Shown here: piece by piece, positions 37,516 to 47,215 of the stretch | How the letters are laid out: every line of letters starts with the position of its first letter | Position numbering within the stretch: the stretch's first letter is position 1 | Translations under genes and position numbers: made by a program | Source: CAVOXO01 sp963700425 | GTDB taxonomy: Bacteria; Actinomycetota; Acidimicrobiia; Acidimicrobiales; Microtrichaceae | Direction of reading: 5' to 3' | Assembly (NCBI GenBank): GCA_963700425.1 | Contig: CAVOXO010000001.1 | Coordinates: forward strand, 186,001-250,000 | Length of the DNA stretch: 64,000 nt | The notes under the pieces: generated by a model | What the model was told of the DNA's origin: nothing | The model's database searches: none | The model's input: only the letters and a program-made list of their open reading frames with translations

Positions 37516-39134
37516 GAGCTCTCCCCTCGGGCCAGGGCCGTCGCCCACGGGTAGTCGGGTTTGCCGCTGGGGGAGCGGACGATCTCGTCGACCACGTGGA
37601 GCTCCCGGGGCACCTTGTACCCCGCCACGTGAGTGCGGGCGTGATCGGAGAGGTCCTTCAACTCGGTGGACTGTCCGTCGCGGAACTGCACCACCGCCGC
37701 CACGCGCTGACCCCACCGTTCGTCGGGGACACCGACGACGACACAGTCGAACACGGCCGGATGATCCTTGAGGGCCTGCTCGACCTCTTCGGGATGGATC
37801 TTCTCGCCACCGGAATTGATGGTGGTGGAGCCCCGGCCGAGGAGGGTGACGAGTCCACCGTCCTCCCACCGGGCCCAGTCGCCCGACACCGCGTACCGCC
37901 GCCCGTCGGACGCGGTGATGAACGTGGCGGCCGTCTTCTCCGGGTCGCCGAAGTACCCCAGCGGGATGTTGCCGCCACGACCCATCTTCCCCGATTCACG
38001 ACTGTCGCGGGGAAGGATCCTGAGCTCCTCGTCGAGGATGACCATGTCGGGACCAGGGGTCACCGTCGGGCCGCCGTTGGGGTTCTGTGCCTGACCCTTG
38101 GCCACCATGCGCAGCCCGTTGAACCCCGATTCCGACGAGCCGATCGAGTCGGTGATGATGAGGTCGGGGAAGTACTCGAGGAAGCGATCCTTCACCGTCG
38201 GGCTGAAGATGGCGGCCGAGCTGCTCAGCGAGACCAGCGAAGACGTGTCGTAGCGGTCCGGGTCCTCCTCGAGGTGCTCGATCATCGGACGGCCCATGGC
38301 GTCGCCGGTGATGACCGCGGAGTTCACCCCCTCGGATTCGATCACCTTCCAGCAGGCCTCGGGAGAGAACGACCGCAGCAACACGATGGTGTTCCCCTGG
38401 AACATCTGACCCATCGTTCCCCACTGGGCCGCACCGTGCATGAGTGGCGGGATGACCATGAAGATGAGCGGTGCGTTGTCGATCGCCTTCTCCGCCATGG
38501 TGAACTCGGTCTCGACCCGTTCGCCGGTGAGGGCGTCGATGCCCTGGCCGAGAGCGAAGAACACGTCCTCCTGGCGCCACATCACCCCCTTGGGCATGCC
38601 CGTGGTACCGCCGGTGTAGAGGACGTAGAGGTCGTCGGGGGAGCGGTCGCCCGGCAGTCCCTCGCGCGAACCCGAGGCCTCGCGGCACGCGTCGTCGAAG
38701 GAGGTGGACCCGAGCGCGCTGACGTCGGTCTCGGTGTCGTCGTCGATGTGGACGAGGACCGACAGGTCGGGGGTCTGGTCCCGTATCGCCTCGAGGAGCG
38801 GGGCGAACTGCGCCTCGAACACGACGCCCTTGAGCCGGGCGTTGGTGAAGATGTAGGCCAACTCGTCGGCCACGTAGCGGAAGTTCACGTTGATGGGAAT
38901 CGCCCGGATCTTGAAGCACCCCAGCATCGATTCGACCCACTCGTGGCTGTTGTAGGCGTAGATGCCGACGTGGTCGCCGACGCCGATGCCCTGCGACGAC
39001 AGATGGTGGGCGATGCGGTTGGAGCGCTCGTCGAGCTCCGCGAAGGTGAGCCGGGTGTCGCGGTCCACGAGGGCGATGCGATCGGGCACCGCGTCGGCGA
39101 TGTGTTCGAACAGGTCGGCGATGTTGAAGGCCAT
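37512..39134 (-). CDS. FadD19-like acyl-CoA synthetase (sterol side-chain acid activation)
   Basis: 540 residues in an unbroken frame. AMP-binding P-loop YTGGTTGMPKGVMWRQED, IITDSIGSSESG, GNIPLGYFGDPEKTAATF, GRGSTTINSGGEKIHPEEVEQALKDHP and C-terminal VRSPSGKPDYPWA with the catalytic Lys. The N-terminus NIADLFEHIADAVPDRIAL and the SSESGF motif closely recall mycobacterial FadD19 (3-oxocholest-4-en-26-oate-CoA ligase). A KstR-type box ends 10 bases before its ATG, which supports a steroid role. First gene of the minus-strand operon with the ADC-like protein and methyltransferase. Confidence 0.88.
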   Translation of the reverse strand: MAFNIADLFEHIADAVPDRIALVDRDTRLTFAELDERSNRIAHHLSSQGIGVGDHVGIYAYNSHEWVESMLGCFKIRAIPINVNFRYVADELAYIFTNARLKGVVFEAQFAPLLEAIRDQTPDLSVLVHIDDDTETDVSALGSTSFDDACREASGSREGLPGDRSPDDLYVLYTGGTTGMPKGVMWRQEDVFFALGQGIDALTGERVETEFTMAEKAIDNAPLIFMVIPPLMHGAAQWGTMGQMFQGNTIVLLRSFSPEACWKVIESEGVNSAVITGDAMGRPMIEHLEEDPDRYDTSSLVSLSSSAAIFSPTVKDRFLEYFPDLIITDSIGSSESGFNGLRMVAKGQAQNPNGGPTVTPGPDMVILDEELRILPRDSRESGKMGRGGNIPLGYFGDPEKTAATFITASDGRRYAVSGDWARWEDGGLVTLLGRGSTTINSGGEKIHPEEVEQALKDHPAVFDCVVVGVPDERWGQRVAAVVQFRDGQSTELKDLSDHARTHVAGYKVPRELHVVDEIVRSPSGKPDYPWATALARGESS

Positions 39135-39144
39135 GGGGTGAATC

Positions 39145-39158
39145 TAGAACATGTTCTT
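39145..39158. promoter_or_regulatory. KstR-type box upstream of the FadD19-like gene
   Basis: TAGAACATGTTCTT; the inner dyad AGAACATGTTCT is perfect and the match to TnnAACnnGTTnnA fails only at the last base. It lies 10 bases upstream of the ATG at 39134 on the minus strand. Confidence 0.8.
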
Positions 39159-39210
39159 GTTCTGGTTCCCTCCCGGTGCACGGCAGAAGGCGGCGGCGCG
39201 CCGCCGCGCC

Positions 39211-40698
39211 TCAGGCCGACGCCGGGTCCGAGGCAGCCTGCGTCGGTGTGGCCCGAGCCGGTCGCTTCCGGGCCTTCGGCTTGGTCGACCGGGTGCGCGC
39301 CGGCGACGCGGTCGCGGCGACCAGTTCCTCGAAGGCGGACGCCGTGTGATCGGCGAGCGACCACACGTCGCCGACGAGTTCGGGGTCGACCATGAACCCG
39401 AAATCGATCGAGTCCTCGTAGCTCAACACCGTGATGTTGAGACCCGCCCCTTCCATGAGCGGGCCCATCGGATAGGCCGCCACCAGTTTGGATCCGGCCA
39501 GATAGAGGGGGAACGGAGGACCGGGGACGTTCGAGATGACCACGTTGTGGACCGGGCGATGGCGGTCCGCGACCTTGAGCGACGAGTAGAGGCGGGACGC
39601 GTAGGCGAACGTCCGGGGCGCGGCGTACTCCCCCCAGTCGGTCAGCATCCGGGCGCCCACCGCGTTGTGCTCGGCCTTCGCGCCGTGGGTGGAGCTCGAG
39701 ATCGCCTGCAATCGTTCGGCGGGGTCGTCGATGTCGGAGGCCAACGACGTGAACATCGCCGAGACCTTGTTGCCTCCGGTGCCCGCCTCCTCCTCGGTCC
39801 GGACCGAAACGGGACACACCGAGACGAGTGGTTCGCCCGGCACGCCGCCGTGTTCGGCCAGATAGCCGCGCAGGGCGCCCGAGCACACCGCGAGGACCAC
39901 GTCGTTCAGCTTCACGCCGGCGCGGTCCTTGACCTCTTTGGCCTCGGTCAGTGGGATCCGTGCGAACGCGACCGATCGGCGTGGGGAGATGGACCTGTTC
40001 CACGGGGTCCTCGGCGCCGTGAGGGGAGCCGCGCCCACCGCACCCTCGGGATCCCGCCGATTGTTGACGACGTTGGTCACACTCTGGATCGTCCGGCCGA
40101 TGAGCGGCAACATGTTGGCCGTTCTGCGCGCCTTCGAGGCGAGGGCGTAGCTCACCAACTCGACCTCGGAGGGCACCCGTTCGGGGGTGGGGAGATCCAC
40201 GGCGGGGCGCGGGGGTGGCGAGGGCTCGAGATCGTAGAGCTCGGTCATGATCTCGGCGCCCGATGCGCCGTCGATGGCGGAGTGGTGGACCTTGGCCACG
40301 AAACCGACCCGGTCGTGCTTCAGGCCCTCGATGACCCACATCTCCCACAGCGGCCTGGTGCGGCTCAGCGGGATCGACGCGATCTGCGACGCGACCTCCG
40401 CCAGTTCGCGTCGCCCGCCGGGGGCGGGGCACCCGATTCGACGAACGTGATAGCCGATGTCGAAATCGGGGTCCTCGATCCACACCGGATGGTTCAGCTG
40501 GAAGGGAACGCTCACGAGTCGGCGGGTGAACGCCGGAATCCGGTGGAAGCGACCGGCGATGTGGTCGCGGAAGGCATCGAAGCTGTATCCGCCCTCCATG
40601 GTGGAGGTGTCGTAGATCCCCGTCATCGCCACGTGCATGTGGCTCGCCGGCGTTTCCAGATAGAGGAATGTGGCATCGATCCCGCTCAGTCGTTCCAT
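39211..40698 (-). CDS. Wax ester synthase/diacylglycerol acyltransferase (WS/DGAT)
   Basis: 495 residues. Starts with MERLSGIDATFLYLETPASHMHV; catalytic HHxxxDG motif reads HHSAIDG; NDVVLAVCSGALRGYLAEHG and the C-terminal NVVISNVPGPPFPLYLAG complete the family. Transfers acyl from acyl-CoA to a fatty alcohol or diacylglycerol, making storage wax esters or triglycerides at the membrane. C-terminal tail is Lys/Arg/Pro/Ala-rich and probably disordered. The start is ATG 40698; a longer frame upstream lacks family match. It stores lipid, the opposite of the neighbouring catabolic genes, suggesting storage and use of the same acyl pool. Confidence 0.9.
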   Translation of the reverse strand: MERLSGIDATFLYLETPASHMHVAMTGIYDTSTMEGGYSFDAFRDHIAGRFHRIPAFTRRLVSVPFQLNHPVWIEDPDFDIGYHVRRIGCPAPGGRRELAEVASQIASIPLSRTRPLWEMWVIEGLKHDRVGFVAKVHHSAIDGASGAEIMTELYDLEPSPPPRPAVDLPTPERVPSEVELVSYALASKARRTANMLPLIGRTIQSVTNVVNNRRDPEGAVGAAPLTAPRTPWNRSISPRRSVAFARIPLTEAKEVKDRAGVKLNDVVLAVCSGALRGYLAEHGGVPGEPLVSVCPVSVRTEEEAGTGGNKVSAMFTSLASDIDDPAERLQAISSSTHGAKAEHNAVGARMLTDWGEYAAPRTFAYASRLYSSLKVADRHRPVHNVVISNVPGPPFPLYLAGSKLVAAYPMGPLMEGAGLNITVLSYEDSIDFGFMVDPELVGDVWSLADHTASAFEELVAATASPARTRSTKPKARKRPARATPTQAASDPASA

Positions 40699-40862
40699 GT
40701 GACCCCCTGGTCTCGTTCGACTCCGGACATTGTGGCCGCTGGAGGCGCCGTCGGCTCGTCCGACGCCGATCGGCTGCCGGCGAGCCCTGCCCGGTGGACG
40801 ATGACGTCCCCGGGAAAGGCGTCGCGGGCTCAGACACCTGTTGAATCTGCCGATGGAGTCAC

Positions 40863-43503
40863 GTGGCACTCGATGGGAGTGGTCCGGGAGGGCGTCGTCT
40901 TTCGGCGCGCCTCTGTGCGGTCGGCGTCGCCGTCGCCGCTCTGGCGACGGGTGGGGGTCTGCTCGCGGGCTCGGTGCCCGCCGGAACGACCACACCGGGT
41001 GTCGGCGGCCGGGTCTACGTCGATGTCGACACGAACGGCGAGCGGGGCCCCGACGAACCCGGGTTGGCCGGAGTGACCGTCGCCGCGTTCGCCGATGACA
41101 ACGAGTTCGTCGCGTCCACGGTCACCGATGTCCAGGGATCGTGGGCCCTGGCCGTGGATCGTGCGGTTCGGATCGAGGTCGACCCCCGGAGCGGGGAGGG
41201 GGAACGCTGGGCCGTCGAATCCGTCGCCTGGGGGATGCCCGCAGTGGGTGTCGCCGTTCCCGGCGACCTCGACCACGACGTGGCCCTGATGGATCCGGCC
41301 CGCGTCTGCGGCGATGATCCGAAGGTGGTGATGTCGTGCTTCTTCGCCTCGGCGGCGTCGACCGACGCGCCGGCGGTGCGGACCTTCGACGAGTCGGACG
41401 GGGTGCCGGAGGTCGGCGATCAACGGGTGACGGGTCGCGACGAGCGATGGATCGACGCCACCTCCGCGGCGGAGCATCAGGAGGTCGGTTCGGTCTACGG
41501 CGCGGCGACCGACTCCGACAGCGGGTCCGTCGTACGTCTCGGCCTACGCCAAACGGTTCACCCCGATCGGTCCGCTGGGAATCAACGGCATCTACCGGAT
41601 CGACGCCGGCGGGGCGGTCGTCCCGTTCTTCTCCAGCCTCACCCCCGCGCAACCAGCGAGAACGATCGACCCCTCGAACATCTGGGCCGACCCGTGGGGA
41701 GCCTGGCAGATCGGATGGATCGGTTGGGGCGACATCGACGTCATCGACGGCCGCCTCTACGGAGTGAACCTGGGTGACCGTCATCTCTATGTGTGGTCGC
41801 TCCTGCCCGACGGTTCCGCCGACGGACCACCGAGCCGTATCTCGATTCCGCTCCAGGGCCCCGACGCTCTCTCCGATCGTCCCTTCGGGCTCGGGTCGTG
41901 GCGCGGCATGGTCTACGTCGGCGGCGTCGACACCGGCGACCGGGCGGGCACACCGGTGGTCCCGTCGGGGTGGGTGCAACGATTCGATCCCGAGACCATG
42001 ACGTTTCCCGACGGCGCCGGTCGTGCGGCGGTCACGTTCCCGCTCGGCTACACGCGGGGATGTGTCTACCGCGTCTACGTGGGGTGCGGCCTCCTGGACC
42101 TCCGGGTCCGCTGGCGGCGCTGGGGCTCGGCACCGGACGTTCGAACCGACTTCGATCCGGCCTACCGCCGTCAGTACGACTTCGAGGTCAACCCCCAGCC
42201 GATGGTCGCCGACCTCGAGTTCGACGACGACGGTGCCCTCATCGTGGGCCTGCGGGATCGGTGGGGCGACCTCTTGGCCCGCAACGTGCCGGTCGGAACG
42301 GTCCCCAACCCGTGGTTCGGAGCGCTCGGCCCCACCTTCGAGCGATACCTCGACGGCTACGCGTTCGGCGACGTCGTCCGCTTCGACCGCGAGGGTGACC
42401 GATGGGTCATGGAGAACAACGGTGCCGCGTCCGGCGCGGTCGGTTCGGCGGGCAGCGGAGCCGGACCCGGCGGCGGGGAGTTCTACGACGCCGATCACGC
42501 TCTCATTCACGCCGACCTGTATGACGGACTGGGCCGGGCCATTCAGGGACACGACGAGACGGCCGTCGGATCGCTGGCGCTGAAGCCCGGGAGCGGTGAG
42601 GTGTTGGTGTCGTCCTATGACGTGTTCGGTGCGTTCGACACCCTGGGGGTCCGTTGGCTGAGTCGCGACGGTGGGGACAATCCCGATGGCCGCGCCTGGA
42701 CGGTCGAGCGCAACAACCGCGCCGCAATCGCTCAGCGAGACCCGGTGAGCCAGAACTCGGAGTCCCCGTTCGGGAAGACCAACGGTCTGGGTGACATCGA
42801 GTTGCTGTGCGGTACCGCTCCGCGGGTCATCGGTGACCTGGTCTGGTTCGACACGAACCGCAACGGCATTCAGGATCCCCCCGGCGACGGTGGCGGGGAG
42901 AGAGGGTTGGCGGGCGTCGCCCTCCAACTCTCGGATGCATCGGGGACCGTCATCGCCGTCACGGAGACCGATGCGAACGGGCGGTACCGATTCGTCGTCG
43001 AGCGCGGCCGCACCTACGACGTCGAGATCGCCCCGTGGGAGTTCATCTCGGGAGAGCTCCAGGGAATGGGTCTCACGGTGGCTGACGCCCCCGACCGCGG
43101 AGGAGCCGACAGCGACGCGGTGATGGCGGGAGACCGAGCCCGTCTCGTCGCTCAGGGTCCGGAATCGGGGGGCGCCCGCCTGACCTTCGACATCGGGCTG
43201 GTCCGCCTGGAAGATCCGCCACCGCCCACCACCACGATGCCTCCCCCGACCGGAGGGTCGACGACGACCGCTGTCGCCCCGCCGCCGACGACGCCGGGCA
43301 CCGACCTGGATGGCGGCAACCGGGCGCGGCCGGGCGACGATCTCAGTTCCGGCCGCACGTCCACGTTCCTCGCCTCCAGCGGCGGGCGGATCTTCGCCAT
43401 GTTCGTTCTCGCCATCGGGCTCCTGATTCTCGGCGTGATCCTCGTGGGCTCGCAGCACGTCGAACGGGCCGGCGGCGCACGCCGCGATATGGAGAGCGGC
43501 TGA
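40863..43503 (+). CDS. Cell-surface protein with SdrD B-like repeats, one frame change
   Basis: About 880 residues. Signal peptide (about residues 10-40), then an SdrD B-like domain (RVYVDVDTNGERGPDEPGLAGVTV). A long central region follows (about 150-640) resembling a beta-propeller or LamG-free fold with many Trp/Asp turns. A second SdrD B-like domain comes next (GDLVWFDTNRNGIQDPPGDG), with the calcium-binding DxNxNGIQD pattern, then a Thr/Pro-rich linker (PPPPTTTMPPPTGGSTTT) and a C-terminal membrane helix followed by HVERAGGARRD. One base is mis-set near 41530. It is anchored at the surface and probably adhesive. Length and domain order resemble secreted proteins of Acidimicrobiia. The last 21 bases separate it from the esterase. 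Confidence 0.78.
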
Positions 43504-43524
43504 GTCCGCCGACAAGATGGGCGG

Positions 43525-44733
43525 ATGGATCCACTCCTCCGTTCCGGACTGTCGGGCATCGCCGCCGTCGCCAATGCCCGCCGCCCCTTCATCCGCAACC
43601 GGGCGCTCACGATGCCGTCGTTCCTGTTGGCGTGGATCACCATCGAACCCGCGGGCTTGGTCCTGGTGGCACGGGCTCTCAACACCGCTCGCCTGATCCG
43701 GCGTAGGGGGTTGTCGACCCGACAGGCCAAGGTGGGCCTGGCCCTCGAGGCGGTGACCGCGGCGGGGTTGGTGGGCCTGATCATGGACGGTCGTCGTTCG
43801 GAGACGACCCTGGAGGCGGCGCTGTCGCCGGTGCTCGACTCGTCGGTCCTCGCGGCGCGACCGAAGTCCCCCCGCCCCGGGACCGTGCTCCCTCTCATGT
43901 CGGGCGCATCCCGACGCAGGGTGACCCGCAACGTCCCCTATCTCGAGGGTCGAGGTTGGCGCAATACCCTCGACGTCTATCAGCCGCTCGAGGACGGCTC
44001 ACGACGCCCGGTGATCGTGCAGATCCACGGCGGCGGGTGGGTGACGGGGACCAAGAACGATCAGGCCATCCCCCTTCTCAACCACCTGGCCGCGACGGGG
44101 TGGGTGGGCTTCTCGGTCAACTACCGCCTCGCTCCCCGGGTCACCCTCGCGGAACAGGTCGTGGACCTCAAGCGGGCGATCTCCTGGGTCAGGGAACATG
44201 CCGAGGAGTTCGGCGGTGACCCCGACTTCATCGCCGTCACCGGAGGCTCCGCCGGCGGTCATCTCTCGTCGCTCATGGCGCTGACCGCGAACGACCCCGA
44301 GTTCCAGCCCGGGTTCGAGGATCGCGACACGTCACTGGCGGCGGCCGTTCCGTTCTACGGCGTCTACGACCTGCTCGACGAGCACGGTTTCCTGGTCCCC
44401 GGATTCGCCGACTTCCTCGAGAGGGTCGTGATCAGGCAGCCGTCGATGGATGACCATGCCGACGTGTGGCGGCGGTATTCACCTCTCCACAGGGCCCACC
44501 CGGGGTCGCCTCCGATGATGATCGTGCACGGGCGTGTCGACACCCTGGTGCCGGTGGAGCAGGGTCGCCACTTCGCCCGACGTCTCCACGAGGTGTCCGA
44601 ACAGGAGGTCGTCTACGCGGAGCTGCCGGGCGCGAACCATGCGTTCGACATGATTCCATCCGCCCGGACGATGCACACCGTCGAGTACGTCGAGCGGTTC
44701 CTCAACGGGGTGCGCGACGGTTCCATCGTCTGA
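43525..44733 (+). CDS. Alpha/beta hydrolase esterase with N-terminal membrane region
   Basis: 402 residues. The hydrolase domain (from about residue 135) has HGGGW oxyanion motif, nucleophile elbow GGSAGG, catalytic Asp in HGRVDTLVP and His in GANHAFD, as in hormone-sensitive-lipase-like esterases. Two hydrophobic stretches in the first 100 residues (IEPAGLVLVARAL and VGLALEAVTAAGLVGLI) suggest membrane association. Likely a carboxylesterase of lipids. ATG 43525 follows the surface protein by 21 bases. Confidence 0.85.
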   Translation: MDPLLRSGLSGIAAVANARRPFIRNRALTMPSFLLAWITIEPAGLVLVARALNTARLIRRRGLSTRQAKVGLALEAVTAAGLVGLIMDGRRSETTLEAALSPVLDSSVLAARPKSPRPGTVLPLMSGASRRRVTRNVPYLEGRGWRNTLDVYQPLEDGSRRPVIVQIHGGGWVTGTKNDQAIPLLNHLAATGWVGFSVNYRLAPRVTLAEQVVDLKRAISWVREHAEEFGGDPDFIAVTGGSAGGHLSSLMALTANDPEFQPGFEDRDTSLAAAVPFYGVYDLLDEHGFLVPGFADFLERVVIRQPSMDDHADVWRRYSPLHRAHPGSPPMMIVHGRVDTLVPVEQGRHFARRLHEVSEQEVVYAELPGANHAFDMIPSARTMHTVEYVERFLNGVRDGSIV

Positions 44734-44784
44734 CCGACGGTCGAGGCCGGTGTACCCGGCCCGTCGACGACGGCAGTGCTAGCA

Positions 44785-46934
44785 ATGGCGACCATGAGCG
44801 CCGAAGCGAGAGACGCCCCGCTGTGGACCCCGGATCCCTTGCGAGCAGCGGAATCTGCAATGGGTCGATGGATCGCGGCGCGGGGTGACGGGGGGTACGG
44901 CGACCTGTGGGCGTGGTCGGTCGACTCGCCGACGGAGTTCTGGTCGGATCTCTGGGATCGGGTCGGTATGGGAGGCGAGCGGGGTGAACGAACCGTCGTG
45001 GCGGCTGACGGGTACTCAGGGACGCGGTTCTTTCCCGACGCCCGTCTGAACGCGGCTCGGATCATCCTCGACGGGCAGGGCGTCGCCGGTGCCGCACCGA
45101 TGCTGGTGGCCCGCGACGAGCGGGGACACTCCACGACGTTGACCCGCGACGAGGTCCGGGCCGCGGTGGCCTCGTTGGCCGCAGCGTTGCGGTCCGACGG
45201 CGTCGGCGTCGGGGACCGGGTCGCGGCATGGATGCCCAACGTGGCCGAGACCGTGGTGACGATGCTGGCCGCCGCGTCGGTCGGAGCCGTCTTCTGCTCG
45301 ACGTCGCCCGACTTCGGCGTGGACGGGGTTCTCGACCGCTTCGGCCAGATCGAACCGGTGGTGCTGGTGGCCGCGGACGGATACCTCTACGGCGGCCGCC
45401 GTTTCGAGTGTGCCGAGCGACTCGCCCAGATCTGTGCCGCCCTTCCCACCGTCCGCAGGGTCATCGTGGTGTCACATCTCGACGAACCCGATGCCGCGGC
45501 GGACAGCGCTGGAGGTCCCTCTGGCCACGGCCTGGTCCGACGTCATCGACGCGCATTCCGGTGCGGCTGAGCGGTTCGAACCACTCGGATTCGATCACCC
45601 CCTCTACATCCTCTTCAGCTCGGGAACCACCGGGGTGCCCAAGTGCATCGTGCATCGGGCCGGTGGCGTCATCCTCCAGCATCTCAAGGAGCATCAATTC
45701 CACTGCGACATCGGTCCCGGCGATCGGGTCGCGTACTTCACCACCTGTGGGTGGATGATGTGGAACTGGCTGGCATCGGTGCCGGCGTCGGGCGCCACCG
45801 CGGTTCTCTTCGACGGGTCGCCGTTCCATCCGGACCCTGGAACGCTCTCCGCCCTGGCCGAAGCCGAGGAGCTGACGTTCCTCGGGGTGTCGGCGAAGTA
45901 CCTCGACTCGCTTCGCAAGGCCGGGTATCGGCCCGTCGAGCACCACGACCTGTCACGCCTTCGGACCATGGGGTCGACGGGCTCGCCCCTCTCACCCGAG
46001 ACCAACGCCTGGGCCGTTGACGCCTTCGGTGGTGGCGTTCACCTCGCGTCGATCTCGGGGGGGACCGACATCTGTGGGTGCTTCGTGGCCGGTGACCCGA
46101 CGTCGCCGGTGTGGGCCGGGGAGATCCAGTGTCCGGCTCTGGGCATGGACGTCGACATCGTCGACGGGTCGGGCGCGTCGGCTCCCTCGGGCGAGCGCGG
46201 CGAGCTGGTGTGTCGACAGCCGTTCCCCTCGATGCCCTTGCGATTCTGGGGTGACGACGACGGGTCCCGGTATCACGCCGCCTACTTCGAGAAGTTCGAG
46301 GGGATGTGGGCCCACGGTGACTTCGCATCGTGGACCGACCACCGCGGGGTGGTCGTGCACGGCCGATCCGACACCACCCTCAACCCCGGCGGGGTCCGCA
46401 TCGGTACCGCGGAGATCTATCGCCGGGTGGAACAGATCCCCGAAGTGGTCGAGTCGCTCGTGTTCGGCCAGCCGGTGGGCGACGACGTCCGCATCGTGTT
46501 GCTGGTCCGCCTGGCCGAGTCCGGTGCGGCTGACCGACGAGCTCGTCGAACGGATACGTCACTCGATCCGGGTGGGCTGCACGCCCCGCCACGTCCCTGC
46601 CGTGGTCGCGGAGGTCGATGATCTTCCGCGGACCAGATCGGGAAAGTTGGCGGAGCTGGCCGTCACCGACGCGGTGGCCGGTCGCCCGGTGCGCAACACC
46701 TCCGCACTCGCGAATCCCGAGACCCTCGGCGTGATCGCGGCGCTCGACGCCCTTCGCGGACTCGTGACCTCGGAGCCGCTCAGAGGTCCACGGCATGGGC
46801 CCGAAGGTCGTCGAGTGACGCCCATTCGAGTGTGCGGGCGTGGGTGGCCGCCAGAACCACCGCCGGTGCCGCGCCCGCGTCGAGCGCCTCGGTCCACCGC
46901 GAGGCGCACAGGCACCACCGATCGCCGGGGCTGA
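44785..46934 (+). CDS. Acetoacetyl-CoA synthetase, two frame changes
   Basis: Ligates acetoacetate with CoA (AACS family, ACS subgroup). The N-terminal GYSGTRFFPDARLNAARI, TRDEVRAAVASLAAALR and GVGVGDRVAAWMPN, the AMP-binding FSSGTTGVPKCIVHRAGG, TCGWMMWNW, the AACS-typical GVSAKYLDSL, GSTGSPLSPE and GGTDICGCF are all present. Frame breaks lie near 45500 and 46522. The C-terminal catalytic region reads LPRTRSGKLAELAV. The last frame runs to 46934, overlapping the DUF2237 gene on the other strand; a third error near 46760 would end it at TGA 46766, so the end is uncertain. It could recover acetoacetate made by decarboxylation or thiolysis. Confidence 0.85.
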
Positions 46935-47142
46935 GCCCCTCGAAGCCGAACTGTGGCATCGGCGTGGAGAGGTCGTTGCCGACCGATGCCGAGAAGGCGA
47001 GGAACTCCACGGACATCACGGCGCACACGGTGTGGACCCCGTCGTCCTGTCCTCCGGTGTTGCAGCAGCCGTCCCGATAGAACCCGGTGAGCGGCGAGGT
47101 CGAACACTCTGCGAGTTCGGTGCCGACGACGTTGAGAGCCAT
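46780..47142 (-). CDS. DUF2237 family protein
   Basis: 120 residues. The family's motif is GTELAECSTSPLTGFYRDGCCNTGGQDDGVHTVCAVMS and GDRWCLCASRWTEAL, with conserved Cys residues that could bind metal. The role is unknown; homologues are widespread and often cyanobacterial or plant-linked. Overlaps the end of the acetoacetyl-CoA synthetase frame and stands divergent to the SDR gene 73 bases away. Confidence 0.85.
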   Translation of the reverse strand: MALNVVGTELAECSTSPLTGFYRDGCCNTGGQDDGVHTVCAVMSVEFLAFSASVGNDLSTPMPQFGFEGLSPGDRWCLCASRWTEALDAGAAPAVVLAATHARTLEWASLDDLRAHAVDL

Positions 47143-47215
47143 GGCGTGATCCTAGGGACGGCGGCGGGGCGGTGCAGCCGCCGCTCGATCCGCAGGCCCG
47201 CACTACGGTGCGGCC

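Noticed and set aside
39151..41076. 641-codon plus-strand frame across the wax ester synthase
   Set aside because: Shadow frame; the minus-strand WS/DGAT has HHxxxDG and full-length homology.
41122..43515. 797-codon minus-strand open frame opposite the SdrD-like surface protein
   Set aside because: A GC-driven shadow; the plus-strand gene has a signal peptide, domains and membrane anchor, this frame has none.
1310..46530. Programmed ribosomal frameshifting as cause of the broken genes
   Set aside because: Breaks lack a common slippery site or downstream structure, occur in many unrelated families and in both directions; sequencing error is simpler.
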